A DNA stretch of 64,000 nucleotides from Thioalkalivibrio sp. ALJ24 (GTDB lineage: Bacteria; Pseudomonadota; Gammaproteobacteria; Ectothiorhodospirales; Ectothiorhodospiraceae), in assembly GCF_000377785.1 (NCBI RefSeq), contig NZ_KB898724.1, positions 248,001 to 312,000 of the forward strand, written 5' to 3'. Made by a program: the position numbers and the translations under genes. The notes beneath the pieces are model-generated. The model did no database searches. It was not told the origin of the DNA and saw nothing but the letters and a program-made list of their open reading frames with translations. How positions within the stretch are numbered: position 1 is the first letter of the stretch; every line of letters begins with the position of its first letter. Below are positions 52,403-62,108 of this stretch, in pieces.

Positions 52403-55335
52403 GACGGATCTCCTCCCGGGAGCGTGAGCAGGAAGCGGGCGCCGCCCTCGGGGCGGTTGGCGGCCGTCAGGGTACCACCGTGGTCCTGCACGATGGAGTA
52501 GGCGACCGGCAGGCCCAGGCCCGTGCCCTTGCCGGTGGGCTTGGTGGTGAAGAACGGCTCGAACAGCCGGTCGAGGCTGTCGGGGTCGATGCCCGCGCCC
52601 TCGTCCTCCACCGCGACCCGGATGCGGCCGTCGCGGCGTTCCGCGCTCACGCGCACCGTGGCCCCCTCGGGCGAGGCCTGTTCGGCGTTGGTCAGCAGGT
52701 TGATGAACACCTGCAGCAGGGGCCCGCGGGCCCCGCGGACCTGCAGCCCCGGGGTGTCGAGCCCGGAGGTCACGAAATGCAGGTCCTTGCGGCCAGCCAG
52801 CCGGGTCAGGCGGATGGCCTCATGGATCAGTTCCCCGGGGTCGAGGTCCTCGAAGCGGCTGCCGGCCGGTTCCTCGGCATGGGCGAAGGTGATCAGCGAC
52901 TGCACGATGTCGTTGATGCGCCGGGTCTGCGCAAGGATGTCATCGGCGATGGCGCGGATCTCGTCGGGATCCTGCTCCAGCGGCAGAGTCTGCGCGAGCG
53001 AAGCGATGCCGGTCAGCGGATTGCCGATCTCGTGGGCGACCCCGGCAGCGAAACGGCCGATGGAGGCCAGCCGGTCGCCGTGGGCGATCTCGGCTTCCAG
53101 CTGGGCGCGGTCGGTGACGTCCTCGATCAGGATGATGCGGCCCTCGCGCCGGCCCGCAGAGTCCAGCAGGTCGGACTTGTGCAGGTTCAGACGGCGCCCG
53201 CCGTCTTCCAGTTCCAGGTGCAGCTTGTACCACTGGCGGTCGGAGCTTTCGATGAACGCGGTCAGCAGGCCGCGCCAGGGCCGCGGCAGGCTGTCCAGCG
53301 GATGCCCGGTGGCGGTGTCCGGCGGGATGCCGGTGAGCCGGCCGAGGGCCTGGTTCCAGCCGGTGATCTCGCCGCTGGCGGTCAGGCTGGCCACGCCCAG
53401 CGGCAGCTCGTGCAGGATCTGGCGGTGAAAGCGCCGCAGCGCGTCCAGCTCCGCGGCCAGCCCGGACAGTGGCAGGGCGCGGGTCTCCAGCTGTTCTTCC
53501 ACCCGCCGCAGGCTCTCGCCCAGGGTATGGCGCCCGGCGGCATCCAGACGCAGGTGCTGGTCGACGATCATGCGCGCCAGTACCGGGCCCAGCAGCCCGG
53601 ACAGGTTGCGTTCTATGCGTTCGCGCAGGCGTCGCAGGTCGCTGCGCGAACGCGTGTGTCGCGGCAGGCCCAGCTCGTCCAGCGCCCGCTGCATCTCGTG
53701 GCGCGCGGGTCCCGGACCCAGGGTGGCGGCCAGCGCGGTCTCCATCTCGCCAACGTCACCGGCCAGTGGCAGGCCGCCGCCGGCGGTCGTGGTCTCGCCC
53801 GGGCAGCACGCACGTCCGGCCTCCGTTTCCTCCGCATTCGGACGGGTCAGCAGCGAAACCGCCACGAACAGGACCGCATTCAGGCCCAGGCTGAGGGTCA
53901 GGGCGAAGCTCCACGGATCCGTCGCCTCGGCCCGCAGCACCGCCTGCGGGTCCGGCAGGCCGGGCAGGATGCCGGCACTGCCCAGCAGCGGCATCACCAG
54001 GGTAAACAGCCATGCGGCGATGCCTGCGCTCAGGCCGACCAGGAAGCCGATGCGGGTGGCGCGGGGCCAGAACAGCAGGCCGGCCAGCCCCGGCAGCAGC
54101 TGGGCCACGGCCGCGAACGAGATCAGGCCCAGTTCCACCAGGCCTTCCACCACCTGCAGCACCCCGTAGAAGCCATAGCCCAGACCGATGATCAGGACTA
54201 CCCACACGCGCCGGGCCCATAGCAGCCGGTGATACAGGTTGCTGCCCGGGGCGTCGTCTTCCTGCAGGCGGCCGATGGGGGTGAGGTAGTTGGTGCCCAT
54301 GTGGGCCAGGGCGAGGGTGGTCACGATCATCATCGCACTGGCGGCGGAGACCCCGCCGATGAACACCAGCAGCGCCAGCGACGCCGAATCCAGCATGCCG
54401 GCGATGCCGATGGCGTAGTAGTTGGGGTCAATACCCAGACCGGCCGCCTCGCCGGCCCAGTAGAGCACCGGCATCGGCAGGTTCAGCAGCAGCAGAAAGG
54501 CCGGGAAGGCCCAGGCCGCGCGGTTCAGGGCGCGCGGATCGATGTTCTCGGTGAACAGCATGTGGAACTGCCGCGGCAGCAGGAACGCGGCGGCGAAGGC
54601 CAGCACCATCATCGCGAACCAGCCGCCCTCGCGCACCGGGGCGTAGAGTGCCTCGGTGGCGCCGGGGTTGGACTCCAGCCAATGATTCAGCCCCGACGGA
54701 CCGCCGAACACCGCGAACAGCGCGACTGCGGCGATGCCGAGGATCGCGATCAGCTTGATCACGGACTCGAAGGCGATCGCCAGCACCAGCCCGGCGTGTT
54801 TCTCGCGCGGGGCGATGTGGCGGGCTCCGAACAGGATGGCGAACGCGGCGATGGTGGCCGAGAAGGCCAGTGCCAGCAGGTGCGGCGGGGTCTCGGCGGT
54901 CAGCACCGCCGCCGACTCGGTCACCGCCTTGATCTGCAGCGCGATGTAGGGGAGCACCCCCGCGAGCATGAACAGCGCGACCGTCGGACCGGTCAGGCGG
55001 CTGCGGTAGCGAAACGCGAACAGGTCCGCCAGCGAGCTCAGCTGGTGTTCGCGGGTCAGGCGCAGCAGCGGGCGCAGCAGCCACGGGGTCGCGGCGAAGG
55101 CCAGGGTCACCCCGAGGTAGATGGTCAGGTACAGATAGCCCTGTTCCGCGAGAAAGCCGATGTTGCCGTAGAACGTCCAGGAGGTCGCATAGACCCCCAG
55201 CGACAGGCTGAACACCCACGGGCTGGCCGCCCACCGGGCGACCCGGGGGATGCGGTCGGCGACGAAGGCGATGCCGAACAGCACCGCCAGATAGGCCACG
55301 CCCACCGCATAGATCAGCCCCAGGCTAAGGGTCAC
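52399..55335 (-). CDS. cbrA: Transporter-linked sensor histidine kinase, CbrA-like
   Basis: 978 residues. The N-terminal half (about 1-500) is a sodium:solute symporter (SLC5) domain of 12-13 helices (FSLSLGVYATSWTFYGNIGF, EKHAGLVLAIAFESVIKLIA, SAASAMMIVTTLALAHMGTN). It is followed by a linker with a cysteine pair (GRACCPGE), a STAC-like helical region, a PAS domain (FHRQILHELPLGVASLTASG) and the kinase core: H-box GVAHEIGNPLTGIASLAQTL with His768, N-box VFINLLTNAEQASPEG, and G-boxes (VEDEGAGIDPDSLD, GKGTGLGLPVAYSIVQDHGG). Same gene order as Pseudomonas dksA-gluQ-cbrX-cbrA-cbrB. In CbrA the transporter part takes up histidine; here the substrate is unknown. Confidence 0.93.
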
Positions 55336-55495
55336 GCCGCCGCCCCGTGGCCAGTGCCACCACCAGGATGAACCCGGCCCAGATCGCGAACGGCCACCAC
55401 CATGCGGGCGCGGCCCCGGCCAGCCACGGCACCAGCGGGCTGAAGAACAGCAGCACGCCCAGCAGCGTGATCAGGACGCCGTGCGAGGTGTCCAT
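55325..55495 (-). CDS. cbrX: Small membrane protein CbrX-like
   Basis: 56 residues, two hydrophobic helices (GVLITLLGVLLFFSPLVPWL, WWWPFAIWAGFILVVALATG), basic tail GRRRDP. It overlaps the cbrA start by 11 bases and begins one base from the gluQ stop. Position and size match the small gene translationally coupled to cbrA in Pseudomonas. The start is the ATG at 55495; the longer open frame is the complement of gluQ. Confidence 0.8.
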   Translation of the reverse strand: MDTSHGVLITLLGVLLFFSPLVPWLAGAAPAWWWPFAIWAGFILVVALATGRRRDP

Positions 55496-55496
55496 C

Positions 55497-56432
55497 TCAG
55501 TCCGTCGCCTCCGCCGGCCAGTGCAGTTCCGTCTGCAGCGGCAGGCGCCGTTCCAGAGGCCGGTGCTGCAGGCGCTCGAGGGCCTCCTGCAACTGGACCT
55601 CCGGGGCATCCGGGCAGTGCGGATCGGAGGGGGTGAGGTCGATCATTTCCAGCAGCCGTGCCAGCACCGCGCGGGCGGCGTCGTCGCGCACCGCGGCGGC
55701 CCCGGTGTGCTTGGACAGCTTGTCGCCGTCGTCGCTCACCAGCACCGGGTGGTGGGCATGCGCCGGCGCGGCCAGCCCCAGTGCCGCATACAGCTGCAGC
55801 TGACGGGCGGTCGATCCCAGCAGGTCGATGCCGCGTACCACGTCGGTTACGCCCAGCTCGTGATCGTCGATCACCGTCGCCAGTTGATAGGCATGCAGGC
55901 CGCCGGCGCGGCGGATCACGAAGTCGCCGCCGAGCGCCACCAGATCCAGACACAGCGGTCCCTGATACCGGTCTTCCATGGACCAGTGCCGGGTCACGGT
56001 GCGGGCACGGATCGCACGGCCCTCGCGTCCGGCGGGCAGGCCCGGGCGGCAGGTGCCCGGGTAGACCGGGCCCTCCCAGCCGGCCACGCCGGCGGCCCGG
56101 ACCTCGCGCCGGGTGCAGGCGCAGGCAAAGGCATGGCCGGATCGCAGCAGGTGGTCGACGGCTGCGGCGTAGGCGTCGTCGCGGTTCGACTGGCGGGTGA
56201 CCGGACCGTCCCAGTCCAGGGCCAGGGCGTCCAGGGTGACGAGGATCGCGTCCTCGGCTCCGGCGCGGACGCGCGGGAGGTCGATGTCATCGATGCGCAG
56301 ATGCCAGCGCCCGCCGGCCGCGCGGGCGTCCAGCCAGGAGATCACGGCGGCCAGCACGGAACCGGCATGCAGGGGGCCCGAAGGGGTGGGCGCGAAGCGG
56401 CCGACGTACGGGCGGTCGGGCGCGGATGACAT
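55497..56432 (-). CDS. gluQ: Glutamyl-Q tRNA(Asp) synthetase
   Basis: Transfers glutamate to queuosine in the tRNA-Asp anticodon; homologous to the catalytic half of GluRS without an anticodon-binding domain. 311 residues: VGRFAPTPSGPLHAGSVLAA, IDDIDLPRVRAGAEDAIL, a zinc site CAC plus YPGTC (CxC-x(n)-YxxxC), GGLHAYQLATVIDDHELGVT and KLSKHTG. ATG 56432. Between dksA and cbrX in the Pseudomonas-like order. Confidence 0.94.
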   Translation of the reverse strand: MSSAPDRPYVGRFAPTPSGPLHAGSVLAAVISWLDARAAGGRWHLRIDDIDLPRVRAGAEDAILVTLDALALDWDGPVTRQSNRDDAYAAAVDHLLRSGHAFACACTRREVRAAGVAGWEGPVYPGTCRPGLPAGREGRAIRARTVTRHWSMEDRYQGPLCLDLVALGGDFVIRRAGGLHAYQLATVIDDHELGVTDVVRGIDLLGSTARQLQLYAALGLAAPAHAHHPVLVSDDGDKLSKHTGAAAVRDDAARAVLARLLEMIDLTPSDPHCPDAPEVQLQEALERLQHRPLERRLPLQTELHWPAEATD

Positions 56433-56456
56433 GCCGGGCGAAGCGGGGGACGGGCG

Positions 56457-56481
56457 GGTGCGGCCCGGTGCGGGCCGCACC
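56457..56481 (-). terminator. Hairpin between dksA and gluQ
   Basis: Perfect 10-bp stem GGTGCGGCCC (56457-56466) / GGGCCGCACC (56472-56481) with a 5-base loop. No T-tract, so it could attenuate or only stabilise the dksA message. Confidence 0.5.
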
Positions 56482-56499
56482 GGGTCGCGCCGGGTCCCG

Positions 56500-56949
56500 T
56501 CACGCCATCTGCTTTTCCTTGATCTCGGCGAGCTGCTTGCAGTCGATGCAAAGCGTGGCCGTCGGACGGGCCTCCAGCCGACGGATGCCGATCTCCACGC
56601 CGCAGGCCTCACAGTAGCCGTAGTCGCCGCTCTCGATCGAGCGCAGGGCCTCGTCGATCTTCTTGCTCAGCTTGCGTTCGCGGTCGCGCTCGCGCAGCTC
56701 CAGCCCGAATTCCTCTTCCTGGGTCGCGCGGTCCGCCGGATCGGCGAAATTGGCCGCGTCCTGGCGCATGTGCCCCACCGTGCGATCCACCTCCTGAGCC
56801 AGTTCCTCGCGCCACGCCTCCAGAAGCTGGCGGAAATGCTCGAGCTGGTCCGGATTCATGTACTCTTCGTCCGGCTTCGCCTCGTAGGGCGCGATGCCCC
56901 CGGCGACCATGTGTTTCGTGGACGGCTTGCGGTCGGCGTCTTCAGCCAT
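56500..56949 (-). CDS. dksA: RNA polymerase-binding transcription factor DksA
   Basis: Binds the secondary channel of RNA polymerase and, with ppGpp, resets transcription from rRNA to amino acid genes. 149 residues: coiled-coil tip D70-x-x-D73-x-A75 (DPADRATQEEEF), zinc finger cysteines C113, C116, C134 and C137 (CEACG, CIDC). Start ATG 56949; the frame extends 11 codons more. First gene of the dksA-gluQ-cbrX-cbrA-cbrB-thpR unit. Confidence 0.96.
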   Translation of the reverse strand: MAEDADRKPSTKHMVAGGIAPYEAKPDEEYMNPDQLEHFRQLLEAWREELAQEVDRTVGHMRQDAANFADPADRATQEEEFGLELRERDRERKLSKKIDEALRSIESGDYGYCEACGVEIGIRRLEARPTATLCIDCKQLAEIKEKQMA

Positions 56950-57074
56950 GCGGGTACTCTCCGGCTCGAAATGAAGGCGCACTTAGTACCAGAGACCGGG
57001 GGCGCAGGCAAGCCGTATGCCATCTTTTCATTTCATCAACATGTTCTGATTCACGCGTGGAGGCACTGATTCTC

Positions 57075-57845
57075 ATGGCAACCCTGCAGGCCCTGATCTT
57101 CGACGTCGACGGCACCCTGGCCGACACCGAGCGCGACGGCCACCGGGTGGCCTTCAACCGGGCCTTTGCCGAGGCCGGACTGGACTGGGAATGGAGCGTG
57201 GAGCGCTATGGCGAGCTGCTGCGCGTGACCGGCGGCAAGGAACGCATCCGCCAGTACCTGACGGAAGACCACCCCGGGGTGCTGGAAGAACCGGGTATCG
57301 ATGACCGCATCCGGGCCCTGCACGAGGCCAAGACCCGCCACTACGTCGCGATGCTGGAGGGCGGTGCGATCCCGCTGCGCCCGGGGGTAGAGCGCCTGCT
57401 GGACGAGGCCGCCGCGGCCGGGCTGCGCCTGGCGATCGCGACCACTACCACACCGGCGAACGTGACCGCGCTGCTGCGCGCGACCCTGGGCGAGGACGGG
57501 CCGGCGCGCTTCGAGGTGATCGCGGCCGGGGATATCGTCCCGGCGAAGAAGCCGGCGCCGGACATCTACACCCATGCGCTTGCGGAGATGGGCCTGACGG
57601 CCGCGGAGGCGCTGGCGCTGGAGGATTCGGACAACGGCGTGCGCTCGGCACGTGATGCCGGGCTGGAGGTGGTGGTCACCACCAACGATTACACCCGTGA
57701 CCAGGATTTCAGCGGGGCGCTGGCGGTGCTGGACGGCTTTGGCGAACCGGGCGCCCCGGCGCGGTCACTGGCCGGGGCCGAGCTGCCCGGCGACGTGGTG
57801 GACGTGGCCACCCTGCGCCGCTGGTTCGACCACGCCCGGCCGTGA
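57075..57845 (+). CDS. HAD-superfamily phosphatase, CbbY/beta-PGM-like
   Basis: 256 residues. Motif I LIFDVDGTLADTERDGHRVA, motif II IATTTTPANVTALL, motif III lysine in VPAKKPAPDIY and motif IV LALEDSDNGVRSARDAGL. This is the CbbY branch, which in autotrophs removes xylulose-1,5-bisphosphate, an inhibitor of Rubisco. Whether it is the Calvin-linked CbbY cannot be decided without the cbb genes. ATG 57075; a GTG at 57057 is possible. A REP-like element follows its stop. Confidence 0.88.
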   Translation: MATLQALIFDVDGTLADTERDGHRVAFNRAFAEAGLDWEWSVERYGELLRVTGGKERIRQYLTEDHPGVLEEPGIDDRIRALHEAKTRHYVAMLEGGAIPLRPGVERLLDEAAAAGLRLAIATTTTPANVTALLRATLGEDGPARFEVIAAGDIVPAKKPAPDIYTHALAEMGLTAAEALALEDSDNGVRSARDAGLEVVVTTNDYTRDQDFSGALAVLDGFGEPGAPARSLAGAELPGDVVDVATLRRWFDHARP

Positions 57846-57846
57846 A

Positions 57847-57917
57847 ATCGGCCGGAGGGCCGGCCTCCTACCGGTGGCAGGGTTTCATCCGTCGTAGGAG
57901 GCCAGCCTCTGGCCGAT
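57847..57917. repeat. REP-like inverted pair (BIME-type element)
   Basis: 57847-57871 (ATCGGCCGGAGGGCCGGCC then TCCTAC) and 57894-57917 (GTAGGAGGCC then AGCCTCTGGCCGAT) are near-perfect inverted copies, each able to form its own hairpin with GTAGGA at one end. Each unit resembles the GTAGGAG-headed extragenic palindromes common in Pseudomonas and other Gammaproteobacteria. They lie between the CbbY stop and rnfE stop, as is typical for such elements, and may also end transcription. Confidence 0.8.
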
Positions 57918-57937
57918 CCAGCGCGGCCGATCCGGCC

Positions 57938-58627
57938 CTAGCCGGCGGAAGGACCGGTCTCCGCCGCGGCGTCTTCGGCCGGCTCGGGGCCGCTCTCCAT
58001 GGCTGCGTCGATCCAGTTCTTCACCGCGATCAGCAGGCCCATGGCGAGGAAGGCCCCGGGCGGCAGCAGCGCCAGCAGGAAGCCGTGTTCCTCGGGGAAG
58101 AACTCGATCCGCAGGGCATGGCCCCATTCGCCCAGCAGCAGGTGGAAGTCGGCGAACAGCGTGCCCTGGCCCAGCAGCTCGCGCAGCGCGCCCAGCGCGA
58201 TCAGCACGCCGGTGAAGCCCAGCCCCATCATCAGCCCGTCCAGCGCGGCGCGCGGGACCGAGTTGCGCGAGGCAAAGGCCTCGGCGCGGCCGATGATCGC
58301 GCAGTTGGTCACGATCAGCGGGATGAAGATCCCGAGGATCAGGAACAGGCCGTGGAACCAGGCGTTCATCGCCAGTTCGATCGCGGTCACGATGGACGCG
58401 ATGATCAGCACGTAGACCGGGATACGGATCTCCGAGCGCACGTGCTCGCGGATCAGCGACACGATCACGTTGGAGAGCAGCAGGGTCAGGGTGGTGGCGA
58501 TGCCCAGGCCCACGGCGTTGACCACCGTGCCGGAGATCGCCAGCAGGGGGCACAGCCCCAGCAGCTGCACCAGGCCCGGATTGTTGTGCCACAGACCGTC
58601 ACGGATGATGTCGGCGGGGGTGCTCAT
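57938..58627 (-). CDS. rnfE: Ion-translocating oxidoreductase complex subunit E
   Basis: 229-residue membrane subunit of the Rnf complex, an NADH:ferredoxin oxidoreductase that couples electron transfer to Na+ or H+ movement. Conserved: [40 protein letters not shown] and [20 protein letters not shown]. Last gene of rnfABCDGE, overlapping rnfG by 4 bases. Sequence similar to RnfA, with which it forms an inverted pair in the membrane. Confidence 0.96.
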   Translation of the reverse strand: MSTPADIIRDGLWHNNPGLVQLLGLCPLLAISGTVVNAVGLGIATTLTLLLSNVIVSLIREHVRSEIRIPVYVLIIASIVTAIELAMNAWFHGLFLILGIFIPLIVTNCAIIGRAEAFASRNSVPRAALDGLMMGLGFTGVLIALGALRELLGQGTLFADFHLLLGEWGHALRIEFFPEEHGFLLALLPPGAFLAMGLLIAVKNWIDAAMESGPEPAEDAAAETGPSAG

Positions 58628-59310
58628 GGCGTTGTCTCCTGATCATCGTCGGGCGTGAGCGGCTCGATCACGGCCGCTCCCTCGCCGGGTTCGGTCGCCA
58701 GCAGTTCCTCGCGATGGGCTTCAAAATACTCCAGTGACCGGCGAACCGCATGCACCACTGCGCGCGGGGTGATGGTGGCGCCGGTGAACTGGTCGAAGGC
58801 GCCACCGTCGCGGCGCACGGTCCATTCGTCGGGCGGCGGGTCGCCCAGGCGACGGCCCTCGAAGTCGTGGATCCAGTCCGAGCGTCCGGCCTCGATGGCA
58901 TCGCCCAGGCCCGGCGTCTCGCGGTGTTCCGAGACCCGCACGCCCAGCAGTTCGCCCTCGCGGTCGATGCCCACCAGCAGGTGGATATCGCCGCTGTAGC
59001 CGTCCGGGGCGACTGCGGAGACCACCAGGCCGATCACGTCGTCGTCGGCGTCGCGTGCAAACCAGGCCGGCAGGTTCGTGCCGCCGAGGTCCTCGTGGCT
59101 GAGGGTCGTGGTGTCGGTTACCGGTTCGTTGACGTAGTCCAGCTCGCCCAGCAGATCGGCGATGCGCTGGCGGTTGACCTCCATCCGGTTGGCCTCGATG
59201 CGCGCCTCGGTCCCGCTCTGCACCAGCGCGACCAGCCCGGTGCCCACCCCGGCGAAGGCGGCCAGCAGTGCGGTGGTGATCGCGATGTCTCGAGGACTGA
59301 GCCCGGTCAC
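58624..59310 (-). CDS. rnfG: Ion-translocating oxidoreductase complex subunit G
   Basis: 228-residue subunit with one N-terminal helix and a periplasmic FMN-binding domain. The flavinylation motif is [14 protein letters not shown] (TGAT, Thr bound covalently to FMN by ApbE). [20 protein letters not shown] and TPGLG are the domain's typical segments. Overlaps rnfD and rnfE by 4 bases each. Confidence 0.95.
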   Translation of the reverse strand: MTGLSPRDIAITTALLAAFAGVGTGLVALVQSGTEARIEANRMEVNRQRIADLLGELDYVNEPVTDTTTLSHEDLGGTNLPAWFARDADDDVIGLVVSAVAPDGYSGDIHLLVGIDREGELLGVRVSEHRETPGLGDAIEAGRSDWIHDFEGRRLGDPPPDEWTVRRDGGAFDQFTGATITPRAVVHAVRRSLEYFEAHREELLATEPGEGAAVIEPLTPDDDQETTP

Positions 59311-60368
59311 GGTCCGGCCCCCGGGGGTGGTCCGTTACCGCTTGAATGGCCGTAGATGCGTGGCCGGGTGAAGTGATCCAGGGTGGGCGCGACCATGTTC
59401 ATGAGCAGCACCGCGAAGGCCACCGCGTCCGGGTAGCCGCCCCAGGCGCGGATCACGTAGATCAGCAGGCCGATGCCGGCACCGTAGAGGATGCGCCCCA
59501 GCTTGGTGGTGGCCGCGGATACCGGGTCGGTCGCGATGAAAAACGCCCCCAGGATTACCGCGCCACTGAACACGTGGAACGCCGGCGAGGCGTGGGCGCC
59601 GGGATCCAGGATCCAGAAGAACCCTGCGGGGATGGCCACTCCGAGGATCACCGCCAGCGGGATCTCCCAGCGGATCACGCGGCGGAACAGCAGGTACAGC
59701 CCGCCCAGCAGGAAGAAATTGCCGATCCATTCCCAGCCGGTCTCGGTGAAGCTGCCGAACACCGGGCTGGCGGTGACCTCGGAGACCGTGCGCCCGGAGA
59801 CCAATCCCTCGCGCAGCGCGTCCAGCGGTGTGGCGCGCGTGATCGCATCCCATTCCATCCCCGCCGGCAGACTGCCGGTGAGCACTGTCTGCAGGCTCTG
59901 CCAGAGCCCCAGCGGCATCTGCGGCAGGGTCTCGGGGGCCGGCCACAGTGCCATCTCGCGCGGGAACGAGACCAGCACCACCACGTAGCCGACCATCGCC
60001 GGATTGAACGGGTTGTAGCCCAGCCCGCCGTAGAGATGTTTGGCGACCACGATGGCAAAGGCGATGCCGATCAGCGTGATCCAGAACGGCGCCAGCGGCG
60101 GGATGGCCAGGGCGAACAGCCAGCCGGTCACGATGGCCGAGTTGTCGGCCAGGGTGGGCCCCACCGGGCGCCGGCGCAGGGCGACCATGGCCGCCTCCAG
60201 CGCCACCGCGAAGCCCACCGCCAGGGCGACGTTGATCAGTACCCCCCAGCCGAAGAACCAGGTCATCGCGAGGGTACCGGGGATCAGGGCCAGCAGGACC
60301 TGCTGCATCACCCCGCCCACCGAGTGGCGCGGGATCACGTGCGGCGAGGATTCGGTGCGAAAGCGCAT
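59307..60368 (-). CDS. rnfD: Ion-translocating oxidoreductase complex subunit D
   Basis: 353-residue membrane subunit with about ten helices and a second covalent FMN site expected near ITRATPLDALREG (SxAT-like, here RATP). Other anchors: MRFRTESSPHVIPRHSVGGV, LADNSAIVTGWLFALAIPPL, AKHLYGGLGYNPFNPAMVGY and VFSGAVILGAFFIATDPVSA. The ATG at 60368 shares a base with the rnfC TGA. Confidence 0.95.
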   Translation of the reverse strand: MRFRTESSPHVIPRHSVGGVMQQVLLALIPGTLAMTWFFGWGVLINVALAVGFAVALEAAMVALRRRPVGPTLADNSAIVTGWLFALAIPPLAPFWITLIGIAFAIVVAKHLYGGLGYNPFNPAMVGYVVVLVSFPREMALWPAPETLPQMPLGLWQSLQTVLTGSLPAGMEWDAITRATPLDALREGLVSGRTVSEVTASPVFGSFTETGWEWIGNFFLLGGLYLLFRRVIRWEIPLAVILGVAIPAGFFWILDPGAHASPAFHVFSGAVILGAFFIATDPVSAATTKLGRILYGAGIGLLIYVIRAWGGYPDAVAFAVLLMNMVAPTLDHFTRPRIYGHSSGNGPPPGAGP

Positions 60369-62098
60369 CAGCGTCCGTGCTCCTGGCGGTCGTCCGTGGC
60401 GTCGGTGGTGTCCGCAGCATCCGTGTCTTCGGAGCGGCCGGTCGCGCCGGTCTCCGCGGGTTCGGTTCCCGGGCCGGTGTCGTCGGGGGTGTCGGAGTGG
60501 TTCCCGGAGTGGCCCTCGGGAGCATCCCCGGTGGAACCCTCGGAAGAATCGGTGGCGTCCGCCTGGCCCTTGCGCGCCGCCTTGCGTGCCCGCGAGCGTT
60601 CCAGCGCCGCCTGGATGGCGGCCTGCTTGTCGTCGTCCTGGCCTTCCTTGCTCTTCACCGCGGCCTTCTTCTTCGCCAGTTTCTCGGCCTTTTCGCGCTC
60701 CTCGCGTTCCAGCCGGGCCTGACGGAATTCGTAGCGGTCGCGTGCCACATCCGATTTCTGGCGTTCCTTCTCGCGGGTCCAGATCTCGTGCTTGGCATAG
60801 CGGTAGTACTGCACCAGCGGGATGTTGCTGGGGCAGACATGCGCGCAGCAGCCGCATTCGATGCAGTCGAACAGGCCGTAGTCCTGGATGGCGTCAAAGT
60901 CCTTGGCCTTCGCCTGCCAGTACAGCTGCTGCGGCAGCAGCCGGGCAGGGCACACCGCCGCGCATTCGCCGCAGCGGATGCAGGGCATGCGCGGGCCGGG
61001 GGAGGGGGTGTCCTGCGGGCGTGTGGCCAGCAGGCAGTTGGTGCCCTTGATCACCGGCAGGGCGTCGTCGTGCACCGCGAAGCCCATCATCGGCCCGCCC
61101 ATCACCAGCCGGTCGACCTCGGCGTCGTAGCCGCCGGCCGCGGCCACCAGTTCGGCGAACGGCGTGCCGATCAGCGCGTTGACGTTGCGCGGCCTGTGCA
61201 CTCCGGGCCCGGTGACGGTGACCATGCGCGAGACCAGCGGCCGGCCCTGGATGACTGCGTCGCAGATCGCGCGGAAGGTCCCCGGGTTGTGGCAGACCAT
61301 GCCCAGATCGGCCGGAAGCCCGCCGCTGGGGACCTCGCGACCGGTCAGGACCTGGATCAGCTGACGCTCCCCGCCGGTGGGATAGATGGTGGGGATGGAG
61401 ACCAGCTCCAGGCGGTCCGCCAGTTCCGCGGGCGCGGTCTCGGTCAGGACGCGCATGGCCTCCGGCATGCTGTCTTCCACCGCGAACAGGATACGCTCCA
61501 CCCCCAGCAGGTGGGCGACGATACGGATGCCTTCGAAGACCGCCTCGGGCGCGGTGCGCATCAGCATGTCGTCGGCGCTGATCCAGGGTTCGCACTCGGC
61601 GCCGTTGACGATCAGGGTGTGGATGTTCTGCCCGGCACGCGGGTTGAGCTTGACCGCGGTGGGGAACGCCGCCCCGCCCAGGCCCACCACGCCCGCCTCG
61701 CGGATGCGCTCGCGCAGCCGGCGGCTGTCGCGGGTGTCCCAGTCCAGCCATGGCTCCATGCGGGTGTCGCCCCATTCGTCGCGGCCGTCTGCGCGGATCA
61801 CCACGCAGGGGGCGGACAGGCCCGAAGGGTGCGGGACCGGGTACTCGCCGATGTCCTCCACCACGCCCGAGGTGGGGGCGTGCACGTGCGCCGCGATGTA
61901 GCCGGCGGCCTGACCGATGCGCTGGCCCTTGGTCACGCGGTCGCCGACCTGCACGCAGGGCTCGGTGGGATCGCCGATGTGCTGGCACAGCGGGACCGTC
62001 AGGCGTTCGGGCACGCCCATGGTCAGCACCGGCTCGGCGGTGCTCGCTTCCGTGTTGTCGGCCAGTTTCAGGCCGCCATGAAAACGGTGCAGCTGCAT
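60368..62098 (-). CDS. rnfC: Ion-translocating oxidoreductase complex subunit C
   Basis: 576-residue peripheral subunit binding NADH/FMN and two [4Fe-4S] clusters. GVVGLGGAAFPTAVKLNPRA and ILIVNGAECEPWI-like HTLIVNGAECEPWISADDML form the nucleotide domain. Clusters are CIRCGECAAVCPARLLP and CIECGCCAHVCPSNIPLVQY. After residue ~450 there is a charged coiled coil (Glu/Arg/Lys/Ala) and then an acidic, Thr/Gly/Asp-rich tail of about 60 residues without fixed structure. ATG 62098; the open frame extends upstream over rnfB without similarity. Confidence 0.95.
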   Translation of the reverse strand: MQLHRFHGGLKLADNTEASTAEPVLTMGVPERLTVPLCQHIGDPTEPCVQVGDRVTKGQRIGQAAGYIAAHVHAPTSGVVEDIGEYPVPHPSGLSAPCVVIRADGRDEWGDTRMEPWLDWDTRDSRRLRERIREAGVVGLGGAAFPTAVKLNPRAGQNIHTLIVNGAECEPWISADDMLMRTAPEAVFEGIRIVAHLLGVERILFAVEDSMPEAMRVLTETAPAELADRLELVSIPTIYPTGGERQLIQVLTGREVPSGGLPADLGMVCHNPGTFRAICDAVIQGRPLVSRMVTVTGPGVHRPRNVNALIGTPFAELVAAAGGYDAEVDRLVMGGPMMGFAVHDDALPVIKGTNCLLATRPQDTPSPGPRMPCIRCGECAAVCPARLLPQQLYWQAKAKDFDAIQDYGLFDCIECGCCAHVCPSNIPLVQYYRYAKHEIWTREKERQKSDVARDRYEFRQARLEREEREKAEKLAKKKAAVKSKEGQDDDKQAAIQAALERSRARKAARKGQADATDSSEGSTGDAPEGHSGNHSDTPDDTGPGTEPAETGATGRSEDTDAADTTDATDDRQEHGR

Positions 62099-62108
62099 GG
62101 TTGCGGTA

